From Merluccius polli (Eukaryota > Chordata > Actinopteri > Gadiformes > Merlucciidae): a stretch of DNA of 64,000 nucleotides. The notes under the pieces were generated by a model, which was not told the DNA's origin, ran no database searches, and saw nothing but the letters and a program-made list of their open reading frames with translations. Positions 1 to 11,100 of the stretch are shown here, piece after piece; position 1 is the stretch's first letter, and every line of letters starts with the position of its first letter. The DNA lies in the NCBI GenBank assembly GCA_030340625.1, contig JAOPHQ010002003.1, positions 83,501 through 147,500 of the forward strand. Reading direction: 5' to 3'. Position numbers and translations under genes: made by a program.

Positions 1-18
1 GAGGGGGGGGGGGTGCGC

Positions 19-110
19 GCTGAAGATCTAAAATTGATATTATATATAGATATATATCTATATATATATAGATATATATATAGATATAATTTCTATTTTA
101 GATCTTCAGC
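19..110. repeat. 92-bp AT-cored inverted repeat
   Basis: The outer ends are perfect inverted copies of GCTGAAGATCTAAAA, enclosing TATA/GATA-rich sequence that is itself largely self-complementary. The whole unit could fold into a long hairpin. It may be a tiny MITE or a remnant of one. No target duplication is obvious. Confidence 0.6.
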
Positions 111-178
111 TTTCTTTTATGTCCAGTGTCTAGCAAACACTTTTGTCATAGATAGCTGTTTGAATTGGCTCACTTGTT

Positions 179-556
179 CCGTATTCCCTATATAGTGAAC
201 ACTATATAGCACACTATTTAGGGAATAAGAATAGGGGGAATTTAGTAACTAGTTATGCATAAATGTGGTGTGTATTGGTCGCATAAACAAGCCGACACGT
301 GTTAGATGTCACCCTGTGACAGCTCATTTGCATAAATAACCCGTGTGTGCCGGCCATCTCTATTGGATGATTCCAATGACGATGAAAAGAGCCATGCATC
401 ATGGGATATAGTGGGAAGTAAGTGTGCATCAGTGGTACACTTATTTATGGCACATTATAGGTATTGAGTAGTGCAATATAAAGGGAACCAGATTTCATAT
501 CGCATATCATATTGCAAAGTGGTGACACTCTAAATAGTGCACTATATGGGGCACAA
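179..556. mobile_element. MITE-like repeat with TATAGTG/CACTATTTAG ends
   Basis: The left end contains CCCTATATAGTG and CACTATTTAGGG. The right end contains CTAAATAGTGCACTATATGGGG, an imperfect inverted match. The interior is AT-rich and non-coding. The borders are approximate and the superfamily was not determined. It lies in the emc10 intron just upstream of the first visible exon. Confidence 0.4.
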
Positions 557-670
557 GTGGACGACCAATTCGAACACAGCCAGAGTATTACCTTATCCGC
601 AGAGTGTTACCTTATCAATCTCAGGGGCTATAGCACTCTGTTACATTAAACCACATTCCTTTTCTTCCAG

Positions 671-2864
671 GCCTGAGACAGCTCTGTTTATTGAACGCTT
701 GAACGTGGAAATGGAGAAGAAGCTAAAGAATCCGCAAGAGCAGAAATCTTTCTTTGCTAAATACGTAAGTGGCCACACTGCTAACACTACTAAATTGACA
801 CTAGCTCCTTGTCTACCCCCATACTCTTTTTCTCTAGACTCAAGACAGTAACACAACAGTTTATGTATTCATTTGACCTTATGCATCTGCTTCATAATGC
901 GATGTAATGCTTCTTTGGCACCGGAGCATGTTCCTCAGAAGGACGAGTTTGTTAACATGGCATGCAGACAAAAGGTGCTTTATTATAGAAGGACAAGGAA
1001 AGCCTTGCAACTGGAAAGCTTCTTGTGTCATTATTTGTTTCTGAGATATGCTGCACATATTGAAACATTGGTTGGATTTCATCTCCACTGCCGGTTTCAG
1101 GTCGTTTGTGTAGATACCATTCAGCACAGCGTTATAAGGAATAAAGGGCCTGCTTTTTATTCAGGCTCAGGTAACAACCACGAGACAATTTAGCATCATT
1201 GCGCAAGGCTTGTGAACAACTGCCGAAGTGGCATTAGTCACAGTTTAATAAATATACATATTGTTCATACGTGTCTGTAATTCTTAATATACTGGTGTTG
1301 ATGGTGTTTCACGGGCAAACTAAATGGAGTGACCTGGAGTTTGCTTGAAAAATCTCCCCATGAATTTCTGCCAGCCGTTCTTAGTACAGTTATAATACAG
1401 AGTAACCAGAGGCAAGTGAGCATGTGGGAGTCCAGGTGAGCTTGTAAATACACCAGTAACCCCCTCCTGCCCCCAAAGCACATGCAGTCAATCGGTGACT
1501 AACTGCATGCAATGGTAGCCATGCACCTTTGTGTCACCTTTTCGGCAATGCTGAAGAGATGCTTTGTTTCGGTCCAACCGCATCGTTTTCATTCCCAATT
1601 ACGCACAACTGCGGTGCTGGTAGGTGGTGAGTACACCCAGGGTCTCCCTCTGCTTCCGAGTGACTTGGCTTCATGTACTGCAGGTCTCGCTCAACAATCA
1701 CACAAGTCCTATTCTCGCAACACGTTTCTTAGAAATCTAGAAAGTCGAGTCACGCAACGGTTGTAAACATTTTCTGTTTTCCGTTTCATTCAATGTTCTG
1801 TTTGTATCTGGGTTTTTTTTAAGCACACAGTTGAATTATAACAAGATAATGTAGAATTTGTTTGAATTCATTCATTTTTTTCTTTTTTGTTGTTGCATTG
1901 GACTCCTGTGTGGGATTGTTTGGCTTTTAAAAAGCTCTGTCTGCTCTCTGATGTGCACTGTGCTGTTGAGTGTCTGTGCAGTGACCTGCACTGACTGTGT
2001 GCTGCGCTGCCTCCTGCCATGTGTGCTGACTCGGTGCTGTCATGCTGTGCTGTGTTCCAGTGGTATTTGATAGTGGGAGGCGCTATCTTCCTCATGGTTT
2101 CCAGTTCGGCACAGCCCCCAGCAGGGGGCGACAGAGAGCAGAGCTGATTTCCCACTCAAGTACTGTTCAGACTTTTGGCTCTTCAGCTACTCACTCTGGC
2201 CTGTGTTTGTCTCTCTTCCTCCTTCAGCAAGTTGTGTGTTTTAACCTCTGAGCAATGTGGCTAACTGGTACTCACCCTCTAGTGTACCACTCCTCACCTC
2301 CTGTTCTTTCCCATCTTCCTTCCACGGTCAATGGCAAACATGTTGAGTGGTTTGCTGGCTTTACTGCCAGGATACCAAAGTACTGGATACCAAAGATTAA
2401 GGTTTAAAGTTTTTTTTTTTAAACATTAAACAGACAAATTGCAATAATAACTAATGGTCATGCCTAACTGTTGCAGGGTTTTGTGTTTTGGCATTTGACC
2501 GTGGGAGATTTAGATTTTCTACATCCATTGTTCAACAGTCTCTCCATCACCTCTAACAATTTTTCCTCCTCGTCGTCGAAAATAAATGACTGGGACATAA
2601 TCCGGGATAAGGGAGGCAATTGTCGAAAATTGAAATCTGATTGTTTTGGATTAAGGTTCAGTAACTGCAGCTAATTGGCCGAACAATGATTCAGTGAAAT
2701 GATAATGGAGTGAAAAAAAACAACCTGAGATATCTTTTCTTGCTTCTTTCTTTCTCCAGTGGATGTACATAGTGCCTCTCGTTCTCTTTTTGATGATGTC
2801 GGGTGCCCAAGACCAGTCTGGGGGAGGAGCCAGTGGCGGCGCAGGCAATGGAGGTGGTCGATGA
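671..2864 (+). CDS. emc10: ER membrane protein complex subunit 10, 3' end (partial)
   Basis: Two constitutive-looking coding exons are visible. Exon 671-764 (acceptor TTCTTCCAG, donor GTAAGT) encodes PETALFIERLNVEM, then NPQEQKSFFAKY, and ends at a codon boundary. Exon 2760-2864 (acceptor TTTCTCCAG) encodes a hydrophobic membrane segment starting WMYIVPLVLFLMMSGAQDQ, then a Gly-rich tail ending GGGR and TGA at 2862-2864. This is the C-terminus typical of the membrane-anchored EMC10 isoform. EMC10 is a luminal and membrane subunit of the ER membrane protein complex, which inserts tail-anchored and multipass proteins. The 5' exons lie left of the window. An alternative last exon sits between these two. 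Recognition is by remembered similarity and is strong. Confidence 0.9.
2061..2147 (+). CDS. emc10: alternative terminal coding exon of emc10
   Basis: After acceptor TGTGTTCCAG, and in the same phase as the exon ending at 764, there is an open stretch of 28 codons and a TGA (2145-2147). It starts WYLIVGGAIFLMVSSSAQ and continues PPAGGDREQS. Human EMC10 has, as recalled, a second isoform with a comparable alternative end beginning roughly WHIILGGAVLL. The pattern (aromatic residue, hydrophobic run with GGA, Ala/Pro-rich tail) matches. Splicing 764 to 2061 would give a different C-terminus from splicing 764 to 2760. A possible poly(A) signal AATAAA follows at 2581. Confidence 0.75.
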   Translation, partial: WYLIVGGAIFLMVSSSAQPPAGGDREQS

Positions 2865-3178
2865 CTTTTTGTTTTTTTTATTTGACGTGCTTGTTTGAGA
2901 TAAAAGTTTTATTGAACAGTTTCTAACTGCTGTACATAATGCTATTTAAACATTTCTCGTACAATTAAGACGAGCTGTGATGTCCAAACAGATTGTCTGC
3001 TTAAACTGTTATGTCTTCGACTGCATTTTGTATTCTAATATAAAAATACAAGTATTTATTACTTCCCAGTAGATACGTTTGCCACTGACTACCACCATTT
3101 AGTAGCCCGTCTTGTTAAATAGCGCTGTTTAATATTATCCAGTGATCCTAACCAGTGTGTGTTTGAAATTTAAATTGC

Positions 3179-3588
3179 AATAAATGTCCCAAGTTACCGT
3201 CCCAAGCACATGTCGCGCTTACCCATGACTCCAAGAAGCAGATCTGTTTACTAATACTAAATACTATAAAATAAATAATATCTATATTAGTATTTACTGG
3301 CTTGTTTAATGTTCTCATCAAGATGTACTTGGCAGGTCAGGGTTAACAGAAAACATCTTATTTACCGTGGGTAATTGTAGTTATTGTTCAGCCTAGTGAT
3401 ATGGCCACATGTGATGAAGGGAAAATTATATTTCAACATGAACACCAGTCTAATTCAAGTTAATTTAAGAAATAAGTGAATGTTTTGCCTATAATTCAGA
3501 CTAATTGAGAGCCACCATTAGTAATTTCTCCCTTTTTTAAATTCTTTGATTTTTATGTTTTGTCTGCAATTGCTTTACTGTGAATAAA
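3179..3588 (+). terminator. emc10 polyadenylation signals
   Basis: AATAAA occurs at 3179-3184 and at 3583-3588, about 0.3 and 0.7 kb after the emc10 stop codon. Both are in AT-rich DNA typical of a 3' UTR. Which one is used cannot be read from the sequence. Confidence 0.5.
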
Positions 3589-3666
3589 ACATTAATTTAA
3601 CGAATGTGTAGTGTTTGAACAGAACACAACTAGAAATGGTAGTTTCAATAGGCCTGTGTGTAATCA

Positions 3667-3790
3667 TCAGAATCAGCTTTATTCGCCAAGTATGTTCACA
3701 AACATACAAGGAATTTGACTCCGGATTTTCCATTTGCAATATAGTCTATTATACAAGATTTATACAACATTAGACAACATTTAGATAACC
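3667..3790. repeat. interspersed repeat fragment (AATCAGCTTTATT type)
   Basis: The segment with AATCAGCTTTATTCGCCAAG followed by ACATACAAGGAATTTGACTC is a motif recalled from very many teleost loci as the conserved part of a dispersed retroelement. Only a fragment is present. Its family was not assigned. Confidence 0.55.
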
Positions 3791-6254
3791 GATTCATAAT
3801 TAGGCCTACATGTATTACGCTGATTGACATTGCTTTTTAAGGCTGAATTCATTTTTCTCAATCATATCTAAAGAAAACAAAACTATTCTGATCATTAAAC
3901 GTCACAATGAAGACATATCCTGTGTGTCGAAATGATGATAATGAATGAAGACGAGCGGTCATTTCGTCAGCCCATCACATGTATATAAACACTTCAGATG
4001 ATGCCACTTGTGTTGCTTTGATCCCGATCCGGTGTTGCTGTGCGTACATCTCCTTCAACATACACATGAACCTGCCCCCCCACCAACCTGACTATTTCCA
4101 AGCCCTGCACACCCCTATTTCTAAGTGTATTTATGAGTCTGGACAGGGGGCGGATCACAGATACGTGGCCGCGTAAACATTATAAATCTCTGTGTCGACA
4201 TGGCACATGAGCTGTGCTGAAGGCTGTTTTTAGTCCTCAGTTCCCCGCCGGAGAGAGATATGTCCTCGTTTTCGAAAGGCTCAGCGGCGAGCTTTAACAC
4301 TTATGTGCACTTTGGCCCCCCCCCTATCAACAGCTTCTCAGAATCGCCTGGCGGTGACACGAACACGCACCGTCGCCCTGTAACCCTCTACCGGTCTCTG
4401 CAGCCGCCCAGACCCGCGGGGGGGGGAGCGAGATAGATTTGAAATGAGATCCACTGCACTGTCATGTGCGGCGCTGAAAGCGGCCATAAGTTTGTCATCC
4501 GTGTCGTCAGCGATGAACGGCCCACGTGGCCACATATTTTCCACTTTTTTCTAACAAACAACCGCTTAACAAATGGTCTTATAGTGATGGATGAGTCACA
4601 TTTCCTTGCTCTTCGCGGTAACGCGCGCACAGGTGGTGGTTTTACATGCGTGGCTTGCGATGAATGTGGAGCTACCAGGAAACGGGTGCTGATGAGAGTA
4701 GAAACGCGGGGTCGCCGTCGCACGGAGGTCCAGAGTACATTACAAACAAAATGGGCCTCCACAAGGTTTTGAAAAGTAGTGATAAGCCAAGATAATCCAA
4801 GTGTCATAGCGCAGAAGATACAAATATTTCCCCACTAATTTATTATGCTGCACTGTTTGCCACTGGCTGATTCACGGTGCGGCAGTGAGTGAAGTGCGTT
4901 CATCATTAAATGACGGGCGGTAGAGCTAAGTGGTGATATTATTGCCAAACTTGATGGCCTCTTGGCAACAACAACGACAGCGGATAGATAAGCCTAGATT
5001 ACTAGTTCTGCCCGCATGCCGCCGGCTGCACATAAACCTCTTGGCCTTCAGCCGCTCGGAGTCCACAAATGTCACCGTGACACCGGAGGGGGACCCCTGT
5101 GGCGTGATTTAGTAGCGGTACCGGAGGGCCGGGGGGGGGGGGGTTGTTATGTTGCACTTAAGTTGTGGGGACTGTTGATTTTGGCACTGGGAAAGTCTAA
5201 CGATCTGGGCTTTATGAGAGATAGTTAATCATGATCCATGAACTAGTCAAAACCTCTGTGCACCCCCCCCCCCCCCCGACAGAGACCCCTGAACATCAAC
5301 ACACACTTAAGCCCCTTTCCCCGAGTGTCGTCGAAGGTGGGATATAAAGCATGGAAAGCAGCTACCCGAACGACCACAGTCGAATAGTTAGGGGAGCGAT
5401 GAGTGGAAGCCAGGATGTCGGTCAGAAAGATGAGAGCTATTTTCACATTCTTCGGGGAAATAACCATAAGAAAAAACTAGGCACGGTGGTCTTGCCAAAC
5501 TCTTGTTGGAGGGCAGTTGACTTGTCAATTAACGGTGGGAGCCAGGCCCGCCAGAAGACATACCGAACTAAGTGAAGGAAAGTGAAGAGATCCCCCCCAG
5601 CGCCCTGTCCGTCCTTCAAGGATTAGGTTTCACACTTAGCGTGTCCCTGTTCTAATCATATGTTTATACATTTCGCCCCACCGATGCTAGGCAAGCATGT
5701 AATGAAGCTCTGTAATTGGCTCTTAAATGACTGAGGCCAGTTGTTAGCGCCAGGACACTTGCTGTGTGTTAGGAGATGCCACCGTCACAATGCATAATTC
5801 CCCACCCAAAGGTTGTGCTACAGTACTCTTTAAGTCTTTCTATTGGTGGCATTAAGTGGCTGCAGGTGATGACAATTATCCACAGACACCCCGCACTGGA
5901 CACTGTGTGTGTGCGTGTGCGTGTGTGTTTGTGTGTGTGCGTATGTGTGTGTGTGTGTGCATGCGTGCCTAATAGATTCCAGGGTAAATCGGGCGGCTGC
6001 ACTCCATTAAAATTCATCTTGTAATGGCCTGTGTCCCCAAACGTAGGGAGGCCCAGTCCAACAGGAAGCGCTCTCTTCTTTGAGTGGTTTTTAATTAAGA
6101 CATGCGCCGATGAACGAGAACATCCTCTGTTGCAAAAAGAGGTTGAATTAGTAGTAGCTGCTTATCAGGGAGGCGTATGGGGATATAGGCTGAGAGAAGC
6201 CACTGAATCTCGGCATTATGTAACGTATTATTTATATTTGTCATTGTCCACAAA

Positions 6255-6479
6255 TTAAGGCAAGAGTAGGCCTGCCGTATTTTCAGTGTAATATTTATGT
6301 GATGGAGTAAGACACTGTACAGAAGGAAGTAGGCAAACTGGGCAGCATCAAAGGCAGGAGATGCATCAACTCGAGATATTCTCAAAGAGCCTTTCACTCA
6401 CTAATGACGGATGGCTATGCAATTTCCATCAAATCACACTCAAATAATAGCTCTTCAGTCTTACCTACTGCACCTTTAA
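6255..6479. mobile_element. piggyBac-like MITE, right-hand part (copy 1 of a 3-copy family)
   Basis: The segment with CACTCACTAATGAC, then ACACTCAAATAATAGCTCTTC, then TTACCTACTGCACCTTTAA matches the right half of the complete MITEs at 45551-45966 and 61714-62019. The right TTAA is at 6476-6479. The left end is diverged or lost, so the left border is approximate. Confidence 0.55.
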
Positions 6480-6921
6480 TACAGCAATGTTACCAAGATA
6501 ATCTGCTTGAATAGATTAGTTTTGACGTTTTGTTGTTGATGTTGTCGACATTTGGTTGTTTTAGCAAAGCGAGCAACCTGCGGGGAAGTGTTAGGGTTAG
6601 GGAATACCGTGAGGTTGCTTTCAGCGAGAATGTAACTGATTGCGAGGCCATGGGGAGCTAAAAGGGGCTGCGTTTCTAACGTGACATAGAAACATCCTGT
6701 CGACACACCATCAGAATCCCTAGTGTGTGTGTGTGTGTGTGTGTGAGACGTATGTGTGTGCTTGACCTCTGACTGGTTGTGGTCGCTCTCTTTACTTTCC
6801 ACCTGCAGGTTAACGCTTGATTTGAAATCGCTTTTGTACGATTTTTTGCATGTGATTGCATGTGTGCATGTGGATGTGTGTGTTCATGTGGTCATGTGTG
6901 CACGTGTGTGTGTGTGTGTAT

Positions 6922-7420
6922 CAGGGCTCCGAACCGGTTCAAGGAACGAAAACGAAAACCGAAAACGAACGGAATTTTACGAGGAACGGAAACGAAAACC
7001 AAATGGTCTTCAACTGTTCCGGAACAGAAACGTTATTCTGAAATCCCCAAAACCGGTTAATAACGTTTTTTTTTCTTTCTCTATATAGCCTATAAAATTT
7101 CACAAAAGCATAGCCTATTTCATGAAAAAAAAAAAAAATCCGGTTGCCGCGTTCACTTCGCCGCCCGCTAAGCTCAGCTGTCACAAATTCCCACCACCAC
7201 CCTGGTTATATACCAATAACTAGGTCTATTGTAAGGTATCGACCACAAAAATAGACTAGGCCCAATAACACTGCCGGAACGTTAAGAACGAACGTTATTT
7301 TACGTTCTGAACCGGTTCAGGAACGATATGTTGGTGGCGGAACGCAAGAACGAAAACGTTAAATATACCGGTTCCGTTCGGAGCGGAACGATTGAAAAAT
7401 AATTTCGTTTTCAAGCCCTG
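6922..7420. mobile_element. non-autonomous hAT-type element (499 bp)
   Basis: The element starts CAGGGCTCCGAACCGGTTC and ends TTTCAAGCCCTG, so the termini are inverted CAGGGCT/AGCCCTG. It is flanked by a perfect 8-bp direct repeat GTGTGTAT (6914-6921 and 7421-7428), the target duplication length of hAT transposons. The interior has repeated GGAACGAAAACG motifs and no transposase reading frame. It inserted into a GT-rich stretch, so part of the duplication could be coincidental, although the final AT is specific. Confidence 0.85.
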
Positions 7421-7781
7421 GTGTGTATGTGTGTGCTTGTACCTGATGCACACATGCTCGGGCCATGTGTATGTAAAGTCAGCATACGTGAGATATTCTG
7501 GGGTTTTCGCTTGTCTCCATCTATCACATCTTTGGAAAGGATCACTGAAGTCAGAGGAGTTTCAGGTGTCAGAGCCACACAGCCTTCCAGCAAGCATGGC
7601 ATCCAACCAGAGCTCTCCCCGTCCCCACCTCCGGGCCACTTGAGGCCTGCCCCCTTCATCCCTCCCCACCCTTCATCCCTCCAGAGGGAATAAAAGTGTT
7701 CTTCCGGCGGTACGCCGCTACTATACTGCACCAAGACCGTAGCGTTCAATATCAGAAGGCGCGTCGAGCACCAACGGAGCC

Positions 7782-10700
7782 ATGCCTGCACCAAAGGGAG
7801 GTAAGCTATCATGGATGTGGGTACAATGCCGGCAATGAGGCAAATATAGTCCTCTCATCGGCACTATTTTATTTTGTAAAACTGGCTGTCTTACTACAGT
7901 GGGGATTACATTTATTATCTCAGTTTCCTATTAAAGCCCTATTATATAGATATTATTCATTTGATTTGTTCTTGGTTACTGTGTGCAATAGCTACCCTTG
8001 CAGACTCGTTATATTTAGAATGTGTTGTTCTTAATGTGTGCTTTACTTTGTTCTACAGCTCTAAATATCTAGAAAATAATAAGAGAGATTGAAATGCAAC
8101 AGGAGACAAATAGCTTTTGTATTTGTAGCTGTAACACCTGAATTTCCCTCACAGGGTTAATTAGGTGTTATCTTATCTTGGCTAACTTTTTTTAGTCAAC
8201 TGTTCCAGAAATGTGGACCAATTCAATTTGGCCTGCAAGTTTTTGATAAATAAACCAGCGTTTGCCCATCAGTCTCATGTCTAATTAATGATGTGTTTAA
8301 CATCATAAATGTTAAACAGTTTTGTGGCGCCAAACCTCTTCCCGTTGCCAAGTCTCTCATGTCAACAATTGGCAAACGTGTCGGCAATTAAAACGAGCTT
8401 CCAGTGAGCTATGTATAAATTTGTACACGTGTCCTCGGACGGGGAGTACCCCGTACCGTACTTGATCGCGTTTGTGAAAAGTCCCTCCCCTCGGCCTCAA
8501 CACTCTGTCTGTCAGTCGTACGTCTCCCTTGATTTGCCTCAAAACCCGGGACCACCTTCGCTTGGCCACATCCCCTAAAATAGAAACCAACCTCAACTCT
8601 CCCTTATCTTCCCAGGGAAGGAGAAATGTTGGTTCATGTTCAGTGCTGTGAGTTCCACCCTAGCCTTGCGCTACCTCCCTAAGACCCTCCACATCTCCCC
8701 AATGCCACTAATCCCCCCCTGGCACACATAGTAATGAGCTGTGAAATGCTCCATCGTAATTGAACTCCCAGAATGCAAAAAGCACTTAGCATTTATTTAT
8801 GGCTGCATTATTCTTTCGGCACTTTTCTAGAGAGTTGTGGCTTCATTTTGTCAATGTAAATGAGCAGCACATTGTGAAAAACCATTCATAGGTTATTAAT
8901 TCACCATATAGCATCGGATTAAATTAACAGTCAATTCGGCTGGCAAGTCCAATTGTTTTCAGGAATTAATTAATTTAATTTTGTCTCCATTGAACAACAT
9001 GAAATAGGTAGTAAGACTATTGAATGCACTGCAGGAATTCTGCCTTTGTGCCTGACTGGAAAACCAGCGCCTCCGGACATCTGTATATTACCAGATACCA
9101 AATGACTAGCTTCAGGAATGTTTAGGGTGACAACGTGTGACCAATTCCCTCCCCATGCTACCCGCCACATTTAATTTCCTACCCCATGGCCTCCTCTCAT
9201 CGCCAGCAGGGCTCACAGCCAGTGGTTGTGACATCCCACTGGGACACAGGAGAGGTAAAGTCACTGAGGCGTCCTCGCTCATTTTCCCTTTCCCCGACTC
9301 GTCCTCGTCTCGCTGATTTCACCAGCACAGTGGGACGCCGCGAATCCGATACGCGCGGATCACTCTCCTTGTTACTGAGTGGCAGAGATGGGCAGCATCA
9401 ATGACATGCCCGCTGTCATTCAGCAGCAGATGTCAGCATGGGGTAGGGGAGGGGATTAGGAGGGTACAACAGGAAGGGGGCGGGGGGGGGGGGGGGGGGG
9501 GTACATATGGACCAGGGCCAGTGCTGACCAGAAGCATAATTCCATCCAGTTATACACGACAAGATACATGACAGCCACATGCTCACACTTTCAATGGAAT
9601 ATGCAGAAGTTTTTAGCAGGATTTTGAGATACCGTGTTGACTGTATCTCCCGGTACAGTATGAAACTCCATTAACACAAGTATGGTGCAACATTTTCCCC
9701 ATTTATATTTGACATTTTAAATTGACAGTTTTCATCATTTGTCAAATGTAGTTGCTCCTATTGTCTGGCTTACTACAACTCTCTTTGAAGACTTGATTAA
9801 CAAGCCGCTGAGCAGAATTTTTTGGCTATTTATTTGAGATCCTGATTCGTTTCCATTTATGGGTTTGTCGTCGTCACCTGTGGTTAAATATCCCCCCTAA
9901 CCCGCCAACACCACACCCACCCTACAGCACCCCCTTGCCTTTCCATATCTCTCTATTGCCGTCAGATCCATCCATCATGTTTAAGTATCTGTTTATCCCT
10001 CTCTGATCTTTGTGGCCTGTCACTGGTGATCAGGGGGAACTGGGTCACCTGCCAGTACATATATTCTATACTCCACAAAGCTGTTAAATCCACCCTGACC
10101 TACCCTGCCTTTACACCAACACGCACCCCCCCGCCCCCCATTTCCATCTCACGTCATAGCCTGACCACAGTCAGCATGATCTCTCAGTCGAAGGTGACTT
10201 GAGATGTATACGTCATCCGTCGATGACATTTCGGCCTCATATAGCACCCTCTTTGATTTCTTTTTTATGCTGCTTCAAATGCAACTCTGCTGCCAACGTC
10301 GTTCCGCGGATTTGTTCCCTCCACCCGTACCCCTATCCGATTCCTTCACAGAAACCCCTTTTCAGGAGGTCCGCGCTGGGAGGAACGAGAGTGAGATGTG
10401 TTCTCACGCCACCCATATCGTGTATGGGCGCCGTTCTTCCCATCCCCGTTTTTTTCCACCCGCTTCTTCTAGATTCACTAGACGCATATTTTCTGCTGAA
10501 GCCGCGCGCTGTATTACACTAAGTGTGCCAGCGGTAACCATAAATTATAACCACACTCATATCAGGGCTGTAATGGTATCCACCTAAGCCACAGTCGAAT
10601 TTGATTATGGTTTGAAATGCCCCGGCAGTTAACTGATTTTATTGAAGTCACAGGTTAGCTGTGAATGTGGTTAACACATCCAGAACGTTTAAGGACAGGA

Positions 10701-11041
10701 CAATTAGTTACGTTACTCAATTGGTCATCATGAAGTCACAAAGGGTGATTGGCCAAACAGTGTTTGGTCAGTCACCCAAAAAGTAGTGTTGGCTAAACAA
10801 AATATTAAAAGAAATAGCATATCAACACACTACCATCCGTCTCTGATGACATTTACGCCATTCGAAATGAAGAACACAAAGCCTTCAACGCTTTTGCTTT
10901 TCTTGCACTACTTGTAAGGTATGGTGTTTTTCACGTTGTTTCTCCAGTCATCTGGCTATACTTGCACCACATCGCTGGATATGAATGCTAGTGGATAGAC
11001 CAGGGACGGACTATCCACTGAAACGGAGCTCTCGTGCTCTT

Positions 11042-11100
<59 letters not shown>

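Larger units (their letters stand above)
2865..6913. other. intergenic region after emc10
   Basis: Apart from the poly(A) signals and the retroelement fragment near 3667, no convincing exon was found on either strand. It holds a GC-richer patch around 4200-5150 without a coding signature, poly-G and poly-C runs near 5143 and 5264, GT microsatellites at about 5906-5960 and 6722-6746, and the right end of a piggyBac-like MITE ending at 6479. Confidence 0.6.

Noticed and set aside
4388..4807. 139-codon minus-strand frame
   Set aside because: No family resemblance and no splice or promoter context; overlapping frames on both strands suggest GC-rich chance.
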